Shown here piece by piece: positions 1 through 5,574 of a DNA stretch of 31,103 nucleotides. Position numbers and translations under genes: made by a program. Source of the DNA: a virus. Within the stretch, counting starts at the first letter, position 1; each line of letters starts with the position of its first letter. The notes below the pieces were generated by a model. That model did not search any database. It saw only the letters and a program-made list of their open reading frames with translations, and was not told the origin of the DNA. The stretch covers positions 1 to 31,103 of IMG/VR virus record IMGVR_UViG_3300034071_002139. One strand, 5' to 3'.

Positions 1-1
1 G

Positions 2-532
2 GAGGCGGCGGCGGAGGGTGCTCCGGTGACACTGGCGGAGGCGGGCGGAGGCGAGCCCGGGGAAATGGCGACGGAGCCCGGAGGCGTTGAATTAGAAAAA
101 CTTATGATAGAAGAAAGCCCGGAGGGCGGGGAAAAGGTTGAAAGTGCATACAATATCCAAAGTGTATACACTTCGCCCGGCATCCAACGCGATCAAATCC
201 CGGTTTTGCAAGCGCCGGAAGTGGATCGCCATGATGAAGAAGTCGCCCGCCTAGTCCGCGATTCTTTGGAGGCATTCCGGAAAGGGCGGAGCAAAGGCCC
301 GGGCGGGCGGCGCGTGATCCCGATTCAAAAGGTGTCAGATATTACCGCACTAGACACCCTCTTTCGGCGAGCCACCCGGCAGGGCGAAAGGGCCGGGGAG
401 GCGGCCGCCCGGCCCGTCCTCAATATTCAGTTCCTTGGCGGCGTGAGTCGCGAAACTGTCAGGGCGGCAACGGATGACACTTCGCGAATTGTTGACGTAG
501 AAGGGGAGGACCTCGAAACGCGCCCGCGTTGA
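2..532 (+). CDS. Unrecognised protein, 5' end missing
   Basis: The reading frame is open from the left edge of the window (base 2) to a TGA at 530-532. A GTG at 26 is the first possible start inside the window, but the frame is open upstream of it, so the true start is probably outside. The visible part has a low-complexity Gly/Glu/Ala-rich beginning, then a charged helical stretch (around HDEEVARLVRDSLEAFRKG) and a more ordered C-terminal part containing VLNIQFLGGVS. I recognise no family. The DNA is extremely G-rich and purine-skewed, unlike the downstream phage genes, which may mean that this belongs to a host or to another module. A DNA-binding protein or small terminase subunit is possible, but no motif supports it. 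Confidence 0.5.
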   Translation, partial: EAAAEGAPVTLAEAGGGEPGEMATEPGGVELEKLMIEESPEGGEKVESAYNIQSVYTSPGIQRDQIPVLQAPEVDRHDEEVARLVRDSLEAFRKGRSKGPGGRRVIPIQKVSDITALDTLFRRATRQGERAGEAAARPVLNIQFLGGVSRETVRAATDDTSRIVDVEGEDLETRPR

Positions 533-577
533 AAACGCGTTTCCCGGGAAAGGGCCCCCATCGAAGGTGGCAGGGTG

Positions 578-645
578 GCAGGGTGGCAGGGCCGGAGGGC
601 GGGCGGAGGCGGCAGGGTGGCAGGGCCGGAGGGCGGGCGGAGGCG
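578..645. repeat. Perfect 34-bp G-rich tandem duplication
   Basis: Bases 578-611 and 612-645 are identical 34-bp units built from GGCAGGGTGGCAGGG and GGAGGGCGGGCGGAGGC segments. Partial units continue on both sides, from about 566 to 690. The run is rich in G triplets on the + strand, so it could form G-quadruplexes. It lies just after the stop of the first gene. Confidence 0.8.
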
Positions 646-769
646 CGGCAGGGCGGCGGCAGGGCGGTGGCAGGGCGGAGGGGACGGCACGGGTGGGGGT
701 CCCGATCCCGCGGCCGTCTTCATATTATATCAGCACCCTGTAAAAATTTCTCCGATTCCCGAAATCCGG

Positions 770-868
770 TTTACCCTATAACAAAATCCTTTTACCCTAT
801 AACAAAATACCCTTACCCCGGTCTCGAAATTTTTCCCGGCTCCTGAGATCCTTTTACCCTATAACAAA
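770..868. repeat. Three iteron-like copies of TTTACCCTATAACAAA
   Basis: The 16-base core is present exactly at 770-785, 791-806 and 853-868. Start-to-start distances are 21 and 62 bp, close to two and six helical turns, so all three copies face the same side of the helix. The surrounding DNA is A/T-rich. On the minus strand the core reads TTTGTTATAGGGTAAA, and a near-identical copy overlaps the promoter of the gene at 1837. Binding sites for a replication initiator or repressor are the likeliest meaning; no binding protein is identified. Confidence 0.65.
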
Positions 869-874
869 TACCAC

Positions 875-903
875 TTGCCGTCGACCCCGATCGGGGCTAG
901 TAT
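875..903 (+). promoter_or_regulatory. Promoter of the small-RNA candidate
   Basis: TTGCCG (875-880) and TAGTAT (898-903) are separated by exactly 17 bp, a sigma70-type arrangement. The -35 box lies 7 bp after the third copy of the 16-base motif, so a protein bound there could control it. Transcription would begin near 910. Confidence 0.5.
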
Positions 904-909
904 CGGTGT

Positions 910-1023
910 CTGAACCAAACCCATGTGGTGCGGTTCGGGTGGACAATGAACGAGAATCGGTCTCCCGAGTGGGAAGACCAACCCAGTAGGGGGATGCGTC
1001 CCTCTACTGGGTTTTTTGTTTTT
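910..1023 (+). ncRNA. Candidate small structured RNA (~110 nt)
   Basis: A promoter-like pair (875-903) and a very strong intrinsic terminator (980-1023) bracket about 110 nt with no good ORF. The predicted transcript can fold into three hairpins. In the first, GAACC 912-916 pairs with GGTTC 932-936, extended by TGTC 907-910 with GACA 942-945 if transcription starts slightly upstream. In the second, GGTCT near 959-963 pairs with AGACC 975-979. The third is the terminator. I do not recognise a known RNA family. Its position beside iteron-like repeats resembles antisense or copy-control RNAs of replicons, but that is analogy only. Confidence 0.5.
980..1023 (+). terminator. Strong intrinsic terminator
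   Basis: The arm at 980-993 (AACCCAGTAGGGGG) pairs with 1000-1013, a 14-bp stem with a single G-U pair and a six-base loop. It is followed by TTTTTTGTTTTT. It would stop a + strand transcript, most simply the small-RNA candidate just upstream. Confidence 0.85.
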
Positions 1024-1052
1024 ATGGCAAATGAGAAACGGGAGATCTTTTG

Positions 1053-1310
1053 AATCCTAACAAAACAACCTCCCGTTTCCTCCGGCGATCTCCCGTTTGC
1101 AAAGGCCGTCCGGAGTTACGGCACTCGGTCAATCGGATGCAGCCCTACTCCTGCTTACATCCCAGCCGACACAGGGGCTTGTTTGATCCCCGTCAATCTT
1201 GCCCTCGGGCCGGTCAAATTAGCCGCCCTCGAAAATCGGCTGGAACCTAGGTAGGAGTAGGGCAAAAGGACTTTCGGCTCTTTCGGACGGGAGGTTGCTT
1301 TGTTAGGATT
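1053..1310. repeat. 258-bp imperfect inverted repeat, MITE-like
   Basis: The outer 24 bases (1053-1076) match the reverse complement of 1287-1310 at 23 of 24 positions. Inside, 1142-1152 pairs perfectly with 1253-1263, and 1162-1169 with 1236-1243. The whole unit can fold into one long interrupted hairpin with an apical region at about 1170-1235. It has no coding potential. Length, terminal inverted repeats and lack of a gene fit a miniature inverted-repeat transposable element, but I see no clear target-site duplication. The sequence AAACGGGAG also occurs at 1036-1044 and, inverted, at 1070-1078 and 1090-1098, giving an alternative local hairpin at the left end. Confidence 0.55.
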
Positions 1311-1385
1311 AGCTTCGACGGCCCCAGCCTGCAACCCGCATGGCACCGGCGTTTAAGCGCCCTAACAGGCACACAAAATAGCGAA

Positions 1386-1665
1386 AATCAGGGAGATCTT
1401 TTTTGGTCGAAAAATGCGAAATTGGGGTTAAGTCGTTGAGACTCTAGGGGAGGGAGGAGGAACTCTAAAAAAGAAGAATACTTTTTTCCCTTCATTTATA
1501 CGACTTCGTAACTATACGGTTGCGTTATTTTGAGGGGAATTAAAGAAAAGTGAAAGTGCTCTCCCTTACTCCCGTGGCTCGCCTGATTTGCTTGATCTCA
1601 CTAAGGCTAGGGAGTAAGGGAGATCTTTTTTGACATCTCCCTGATTTTTTCGGATCTCCCTGATT
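1386..1665. repeat. Cluster of direct and inverted GGGAGATC motifs
   Basis: AATCAGGGAGATC occurs at 1386-1398. Its reverse complement is complete at 1653-1665 and present as 12 bases at 1635-1646. GGGAGATCTTTTTT occurs at 1391-1404 and again at 1618-1631. The copies at 1618 and 1635 can pair with each other and compete with the hairpin at 1560-1623. Operator sites or recombinase arm sites are possible. Confidence 0.5.
1560..1631 (+). terminator. 14-bp perfect hairpin followed by a T run
   Basis: TCTCCCTTACTCCC (1560-1573) is perfectly complementary to 1610-1623, with a 36-base loop. ATCTTTTTT follows. This has the form of an intrinsic terminator with an unusually long loop; it may instead be a regulatory or recombination structure. 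No obvious gene ends just upstream. Confidence 0.45.
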
Positions 1666-1802
1666 ATTGCAACTGACTTGCGTTAAGAGACGATTTTGAC
1701 CGACCCGCGTCAGATTTTGGTGTGTTTGTCAGGACTTTTCGTGGCTGTTGTGTTAGGGTTTTGACTGGCCCTAAAGGGCTATCTCCCGAAACGGCTTCTG
1801 CG

Positions 1803-1831
1803 TTGTCCGCTCCCGCTAATTGTTGTAGGGT
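1803..1831 (+). promoter_or_regulatory. Promoter of the exported small protein, leaderless type
   Basis: TTGTCC (1803-1808), a 17-bp spacer and TAGGGT (1826-1831) precede the ATG at 1837 by five bases. The -10 box lies within TTGTTGTAGGGTAAA (1820-1834), one base different from the minus-strand reading of the motif repeated at 770-868. The same regulator may therefore act at both places. Confidence 0.5.
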
Positions 1832-1836
1832 AAATT

Positions 1837-2148
1837 ATGCGCTCAACCCTGCTCTTTCTTGCCGCCGCTCTGTTGGTTCCTGCCGCACTGGCAGACGACG
1901 GGCTTCGCTGGTGGTCCGCTCCCTTGACCGGCTACCCACTGGCCACCGGCGTGGAGATCCAGATCGTCCCCTCGACGCCAAAGGTCACTGGGATGCCTTC
2001 GATCACCGCGCCAGCGCCGTCCGCCTTCTTTGCTCCGAAGCTGCCACCTGTCGTCGACCCTCCGCCGCAAGTCATCATCCGGCCGATCTACCTGCCTAGG
2101 ACCTACATCAGGCCCGTGACGGTATTCCGCGGAACGCGCTGCCGCTAG
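1837..2148 (+). CDS. Small exported proline-rich protein
   Basis: The 103-residue product begins with a clear signal peptide: M-R-S, a hydrophobic core of Leu and Ala to about residue 18, and a likely cleavage after A-L-A near residue 19. The mature part is about 80 residues, rich in proline with many P-x-P and I-R-P-I patterns and no obvious catalytic motif or second membrane span. The function is unknown. The ATG at 1837 is chosen because it gives a complete signal peptide and sits five bases after a -10 box. A secreted product upstream of the regulators and integrase could be a lysogenic-conversion (moron) gene or a host gene beside the element. Confidence 0.6.
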   Translation: MRSTLLFLAAALLVPAALADDGLRWWSAPLTGYPLATGVEIQIVPSTPKVTGMPSITAPAPSAFFAPKLPPVVDPPPQVIIRPIYLPRTYIRPVTVFRGTRCR

Positions 2149-2161
2149 TCGTCCCGCTTTT

Positions 2162-2239
2162 TTGATCTCCACGATAATTTGTTGTAGACAAAATACCCGA
2201 CCCCATTCATATTCACAAAATCCGACGATACAAAATCCG
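2162..2239 (+). promoter_or_regulatory. Promoter region of the MarR-like regulator
   Basis: Two arrangements fit. TTGATC (2162-2167), a 17-bp spacer and TAGACA (2185-2190) would give a leader of about 40 nt. TTCATA (2206-2211), a 17-bp spacer and TACAAA (2229-2234) lies five bases before the ATG at 2240 and would be leaderless. A direct repeat ACAAAATCCGAYGA at 2215-2228 and 2230-2243 overlaps the start and could be an operator for autoregulation. Confidence 0.35.
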
Positions 2240-2620
2240 ATGACCCTTCCAGAATTATTGACCTCCATGACCGACCTGAGTGCCGCCCTTGCGCGGTGCT
2301 CCTCCCGTCGCAGCCGCACCCTGCCTGTCCACGTTATACTCATGCTCTTGCTCGTTGCCGAGGGCAACCAACGCGGGGAGACGGTTACCGTTGCCGCGTT
2401 AGGCCGGTATCTGGGGCTGCACAACAGCAGTCTCATTGACGGGCTTGCTAGGTTGGTCGAAGCCGGTCTGGTGCAGCAGAGCCCCAAACGACCCTCCGAG
2501 GTCCACCGCGACATCACCATCACCGCTGCGGCCGTGGATCTTCTGTCTCACGCCCTTCTCACGCCCGAGCGCACCACTGTTTTCCCTGACCCACAACCCG
2601 CTGCTCAAGAAGCCGCATGA
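2240..2620 (+). CDS. MarR-like winged-helix regulator
   Basis: From the ATG at 2240 the product has 126 residues. Residues of about 30-105 follow the MarR pattern: a helical lead, an HTH (TVAALGRYLGLHNSSLIDGL), then a wing-like segment reading L-V-E-A-G-L-V-Q-Q-S-P-K with later D-I-T-I-T. This is the usual order of recognition helix and beta-wing in dimeric MarR repressors. An upstream TTG at 2162 would add 26 unlikely residues, so I prefer 2240. The stop overlaps the next start, so the two regulators are probably translated together. It is likely to control the integrase operon or its own promoter; ligand and operator are unknown. Confidence 0.6.
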   Translation: MTLPELLTSMTDLSAALARCSSRRSRTLPVHVILMLLLVAEGNQRGETVTVAALGRYLGLHNSSLIDGLARLVEAGLVQQSPKRPSEVHRDITITAAAVDLLSHALLTPERTTVFPDPQPAAQEAA

Positions 2621-2973
2621 TGAGAAGACAACAAGGAACTAAGAACCAGAGGTTTTCGTGGGAGATCTTGAATAAGGTTCTCGTGACGCTAAGAGAACAC
2701 GGCACGCTCACCACCCCGCAGTTGATCAAGACGGCAGGTCTAGCCTCGTGCTTCTCAGCCGGGAGGATCTTTCTCTACAACGAGATGCTGACCGAGTCGG
2801 GATCTCAGGAGAGGTTAGTCGCCAAGAAGGGTTCGGGAAGAGTACTCATGTGGAGCCTACGAATCGTGCCTACCGCTCGTGAGCTAGCCGAGAAGTTCGA
2901 CATGAATCCGCTATCTGAAGAGAACCACAGAAAGAATCTGGCTTGCGCGAGAACACGTCAAAGAAGACCATGA
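2617..2973 (+). CDS. Small winged-helix-like DNA-binding protein
   Basis: This 118-residue basic protein starts at the ATGATG at 2617, overlapping the stop of the MarR-like gene, and its own TGA overlaps the integrase start. Residues of about 14-80 look like a helix-turn-helix with a wing: a helix ending L-V-T-L-R-E-H-G, then TLTTPQLIKTAGL, a short hydrophobic loop and a basic strand around K-K-G-S-G-R-V-L-M-W. No family is recognised with certainty. Its place just before the integrase fits a recombination directionality factor or regulator. Codon use, with many AGA, AGG and CTA codons, differs from the neighbouring genes and suggests separate ancestry. Confidence 0.5.
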   Translation: MMRRQQGTKNQRFSWEILNKVLVTLREHGTLTTPQLIKTAGLASCFSAGRIFLYNEMLTESGSQERLVAKKGSGRVLMWSLRIVPTARELAEKFDMNPLSEENHRKNLACARTRQRRP

Positions 2974-4079
2974 GTGACCCCATCAAAACCTACCCGTCAA
3001 AGGATGGGCGCGTTGAGATCCGCTATCGGGTTGGTAGCACCCGCCACCGCGAGACGACCAAAGCCGACGTCGCTGCCACACGGGTTGTCGAGATCAGGCA
3101 ATACCTGTCCCGATGCCAGAAGCCGCTCACCCCTCGCGAGGTCGAGGAGTATCACGCCGCCGTGGCATTGCTGCCAACCGGGGTATCCTTGATCGAAATC
3201 GCCCGTCAATACGTCGCCCCGGCCAAGAGCGCCGTCACGATGCCCGACGCCATCGCCGCCTACCTCACTCATTGCCGCAGCCGGAACTTGGCCGAGCGCA
3301 CTCTCGACGACCGCAAGCAGCATCTCACTGCCTTCCGCACCTGCTCCTTCATCGAGGATGACCCGGCCAAGGTCACATGGAATGCCGTCGACCAATACCT
3401 CGGCACCTTCGAGTCTCCCAAAACGGCCAACACCCACCGGGCGACGCTCGTTTCTTTTTTCGACTATTGGTGTAAAATCTCCGGGGCGACCGTCAATCCG
3501 GCCAAGCAGGTCGAGGCACGCAAGGTGCCGGTGAAGGACCCCGTCCCCTTTACCCCGACGCAGCTTCACCGTCTCCTTGATGCGGCTTACCGACTCGAAC
3601 TCCCCGACGTCCTCCTCTTCCTCGCCCTCGGTGCTTACACCGGCGCACGGGCCAAGGAGATCGAGCGGTTGACTTGGGGCGACGTATGGAACCCGCAGCA
3701 AAGCCACCTTGTCCTTTCATCGTCGATCACCAAGACCAATCGTCGCCGCACGATCCCGCTACTCGCGCCGATGACGCAGATCATCGAGCACGCCAAACAG
3801 GCCGTCCACGCGGATCTGCTGCCTGTTGATCCGACTCGGCTCCTTGTTACCAAGCGACTGCGCCGCCGCCTGAGTAAAGTCGCCGCTGCGGCCGGGGTCG
3901 ATTGGGTTGACAATGGCCTAAGAAAAGGCTTTGTGTCAGCAGCAGTGACTCTCCACGGCACCGCCCGGGCGGCGTCGTGGGCCGGGCACAGTGAATCTGT
4001 TCTTGAATCGAACTACAAAGCCCTCGTCTCCGAGGAGGATGCGCAGGACTGGTTCTCCGTTTACCGACCCAACCCATGA
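2970..4079 (+). CDS. int: Tyrosine recombinase (phage integrase)
   Basis: The product of 369 residues has an N-terminal SAM-like core-binding domain (about 95-185) and a C-terminal catalytic domain. Visible active-site elements are Arg227 in G-A-R-A-K-E-I, Arg318 in N-G-L-R-K, His340 in A-G-H-S and the nucleophile Tyr349 in S-N-Y-K-A-L. The His of the usual H-x-x-R box is Asn315. Length is normal for phage integrases. I choose the ATG at 2970 because it overlaps the preceding TGA, giving coupled translation; an upstream ATG at 2943 would add nine residues. The segment after the tyrosine (L-V-S-E-E-D-A-Q-D-W-F-S-V) resembles Verrucomicrobiota integrases. It should carry out site-specific integration and excision; the attachment site is not identified. 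Confidence 0.88.
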   Translation: MSDPIKTYPSKDGRVEIRYRVGSTRHRETTKADVAATRVVEIRQYLSRCQKPLTPREVEEYHAAVALLPTGVSLIEIARQYVAPAKSAVTMPDAIAAYLTHCRSRNLAERTLDDRKQHLTAFRTCSFIEDDPAKVTWNAVDQYLGTFESPKTANTHRATLVSFFDYWCKISGATVNPAKQVEARKVPVKDPVPFTPTQLHRLLDAAYRLELPDVLLFLALGAYTGARAKEIERLTWGDVWNPQQSHLVLSSSITKTNRRRTIPLLAPMTQIIEHAKQAVHADLLPVDPTRLLVTKRLRRRLSKVAAAAGVDWVDNGLRKGFVSAAVTLHGTARAASWAGHSESVLESNYKALVSEEDAQDWFSVYRPNP

Positions 4080-4330
4080 AAACCTACACTCGCGACCAAA
4101 TCCACGAAATCGTTGTCGACTCGCTTTCTGAGCGCACCTCGATTCCGGTTCACATCACCGACATCCGCCTCGAAGATCTCGGCATCGACAGCGTTGAACG
4201 CACTGAAGTGATTGTCGACATCGAGGAACGCTTTGACATCGAGATCCTCGACGAGGACGCCGAGTTGTGGCAGACCCCCGACGACATCATCGATTACCTC
4301 ATCGACATCCTTGCCTCTCCCTACCTATGA
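4076..4330 (+). CDS. Acyl carrier protein
   Basis: The 84-residue acidic protein has the full ACP pattern: an N-terminal helix, then L-E-D-L-G-I-D-S-V-E with Ser39 as the predicted 4'-phosphopantetheine site, followed by helix II (E-V-I-V-D-I-E-E-R-F-D-I-E-I) and a last helix ending D-D-I-I-D-Y-L. The serine is followed by Val where Leu is most common, which the family tolerates. ACPs carry acyl chains as thioesters for fatty acid, lipid or polyketide synthesis and need a holo-ACP synthase, presumably from the host. Its ATG overlaps the integrase stop and its own stop overlaps the next start, so it is firmly within the integrase operon. An ACP in a phage gene cluster is unusual. What it acylates cannot be told from the window. 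Confidence 0.85.
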   Translation: MKTYTRDQIHEIVVDSLSERTSIPVHITDIRLEDLGIDSVERTEVIVDIEERFDIEILDEDAELWQTPDDIIDYLIDILASPYL

Positions 4331-4650
4331 ACGAAGAGGAAGGGGAAATACTGGCGGAAGCGATCAAAAAAATCAAGGATCTCAAGGCCAGTTTTCATCA
4401 GGCGATCGAGAAAGCCATCGTCTCTCAGTTGGAGATTATCGAGGGGCATGTGCCTACGGACGAGGAGATCATTCATCACGCTCGCCGGAGTGAGTCCTTC
4501 GATGCAATGGTGCATCAGATCTGGTGGAAAAACGAATTGATCGTCGACGCCCGAGTCAACATGGATTTTGAGAACGACGCAATATCTTACGAAATCCGTG
4601 TTCGCCACCTTGTTGAACTTTCTGACGAAATCTCGGTTGACCTCGACTGA
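4327..4650 (+). CDS. Unrecognised 107-aa protein coupled to the ACP gene
   Basis: It starts at the ATG at 4327, which overlaps the ACP stop codon. The product is acidic, with a long N-terminal amphipathic helix (about residues 5-40, E-I-L-A-E-A-I-K-K-I onward), a middle segment containing M-V-H-Q-I-W-W-K-N, and a C-terminal half that looks like alternating beta strands (V-D-A-R-V-N-M-D-F, I-S-Y-E-I-R-V-R). There is no membrane segment and no catalytic motif I can name. The tight coupling suggests that it works with the ACP or in the same early operon, but this is inference. Confidence 0.65.
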   Translation: MNEEEGEILAEAIKKIKDLKASFHQAIEKAIVSQLEIIEGHVPTDEEIIHHARRSESFDAMVHQIWWKNELIVDARVNMDFENDAISYEIRVRHLVELSDEISVDLD

Positions 4651-4664
4651 ATTTACTCTATAAT
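4637..4664 (+). promoter_or_regulatory. Near-consensus promoter, leaderless type
   Basis: TTGACC (4637-4642), a 16-bp spacer and a perfect TATAAT (4659-4664) lie inside the end of the 107-aa gene. The ATG at 4672 follows the -10 box by seven bases, so transcription should start at or next to the start codon. This promoter probably starts the replication operon. Confidence 0.75.
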
Positions 4665-4671
4665 TAATCCC

Positions 4672-4878
4672 ATGAGTAAAAAACCCGCAGGCCGACCCCG
4701 AGAACTGGACGCCCCCATCCAACTGAATCTCTGCGTCGAAGCCCAGACCAAGGTGCGACTGGAAGAACTGACCGATGCGGCCAAGCAGATTGACCCCAAG
4801 GCTAGCCTCAGTCGCGTTGCCTCCGCCCTGATTATTGAGAAGCACGAAGAAATTTTCGGAACCATTGAGCCTGCATGA
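4672..4878 (+). CDS. Small ribbon-helix-helix-like protein
   Basis: The product has 68 residues: a basic N-terminus (K-K-P-A-G-R-P-R), a strand-like stretch (I-Q-L-N-L-C-V), and two helices around A-Q-T-K-V-R-L-E-E-L-T-D-A-A and S-L-S-R-V-A-S-A-L-I-I-E-K. This is the order of a ribbon-helix-helix DNA-binding domain, which binds operators as dimers. It is the first gene after a strong promoter and its stop overlaps the start of the resolvase gene. It may repress its own promoter. The family assignment rests on pattern only. Confidence 0.55.
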   Translation: MSKKPAGRPRELDAPIQLNLCVEAQTKVRLEELTDAAKQIDPKASLSRVASALIIEKHEEIFGTIEPA

Positions 4879-5450
4879 CCAAGGAACGCCTCATTATCGC
4901 CATCGATCCCGGAGCCAATGGCTCCATCGTGGCTGAGTATGCCTCATCTCTTTGCCGAGAAGAGAGGGAATCCTGTCGGTTTACCACCTACCCGATTCCG
5001 GAGAAGCTGTGGGACCTCTACGAGTTGCTCCACAAAATTACGTTTGACGATGTGTTCACCAGCAATTTAGCGCCGGTCGCCTACCTCGAACACAACACCG
5101 GTTTCATGGCGGGCATCAAGCGCAAGACCGCGGACGGCGGCGAGGAAGCTGGAGGCGTTTCTCCGAAAGCGATGTATTCCTTCGGACGCAACACCGGGCA
5201 CATCGAGATGGCACTGGTCGCACTGCGCATCCCTGTCTGCCGGGTCACCCCGATCAAGTGGCAGAACGCGGCCGGGGTGACGACCGCCAAGAAAAAGTTG
5301 ATGACGCCGACTCAGTGGAAGAATCATTTGAAAGCCGCAGCGCAAGAGAGGTTCCCCAAAACCAACGTGACCCTCGCAAACGCCGACGCTCTCCTCATCC
5401 TCGACGCAGCCTGCAACCGCGGGATGAAGCACGTCGAGAATCTTTTCTGA
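4875..5450 (+). CDS. RuvC-like Holliday junction resolvase
   Basis: This 191-residue protein has an RNase H-fold nuclease pattern typical of phage RuvC-like resolvases. The first strand ends in I-A-I-D-P-G-A-N-G (Asp11), the central strand in Y-L-E (Glu72), and the C-terminal helix carries N-A-D-A-L-L-I-L-D (Asp171 and Asp177). These acidic residues would bind two metal ions and cut branched DNA. Length is near the 160-190 residues of RuvC. Its ATG overlaps the previous stop. It should resolve replication and recombination intermediates before packaging. A related RNase H-fold nuclease with another substrate is the main alternative. Confidence 0.75.
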   Translation: MTKERLIIAIDPGANGSIVAEYASSLCREERESCRFTTYPIPEKLWDLYELLHKITFDDVFTSNLAPVAYLEHNTGFMAGIKRKTADGGEEAGGVSPKAMYSFGRNTGHIEMALVALRIPVCRVTPIKWQNAAGVTTAKKKLMTPTQWKNHLKAAAQERFPKTNVTLANADALLILDAACNRGMKHVENLF

Positions 5451-5526
5451 CCCCGCCCCGTGAACTGCAACACCCCGGCGAGACGCCACCCAAAGCGCAA
5501 ATCGCCAGCACGAATCGACGTGTGAC

Positions 5527-5544
5527 CCCCGCGGACGCGCGGGG
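5527..5544. repeat. GC-rich hairpin between resolvase and P-loop gene
   Basis: CCCCGCG (5527-5533) and CGCGGGG (5538-5544) form a perfect 7-bp stem with a four-base loop, in the 124-bp gap after the resolvase gene. No T run follows, so it is not a classical intrinsic terminator. It may protect or attenuate the transcript. Confidence 0.5.
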
Positions 5545-5574
5545 CTAGGGGATTCTTTCCCGACCCTACCTGAC

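Larger units (their letters stand above)
533..1836. other. Non-coding, structure-rich 1.3-kb interval
   Basis: No convincing gene lies between the first gene and the one at 1837; the open frames here are short and look like chance. The interval holds, in order: a G-rich tandem duplication (578-645), three motif copies (770-868), a promoter, small-RNA candidate and terminator (875-1023), a long inverted repeat (1053-1310) and a cluster of GGGAGATC motifs with a hairpin (1386-1665). Composition swings from very G-rich (540-700) to A/T-rich (720-870). An origin, an attachment region or a control region would all fit. The sequence alone does not decide between them. Confidence 0.6.

Noticed and set aside
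2-532. Small terminase subunit
   Set aside because: No helix-turn-helix or other terminase feature is visible, and it lies 15 kb from the large subunit. It is left as unrecognised.
910-945. tRNA-like GGTTCGGGT (T-arm resemblance)
   Set aside because: No acceptor stem, anticodon arm or CCA fits around it. A different hairpin plus terminator explains the segment better.
1053-1310. Integron attC site
   Set aside because: The ends do not match the RYYYAAC/GTTRRRY core sites and the element is longer than usual attC sites. No integron integrase is present; the integrase here is phage-type.
1722-2099. Alternative gene overlapping the exported protein
   Set aside because: The frame is Arg/Ser/Cys-rich and lacks any domain. 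The frame at 1837 has a clear signal peptide and a matching promoter.
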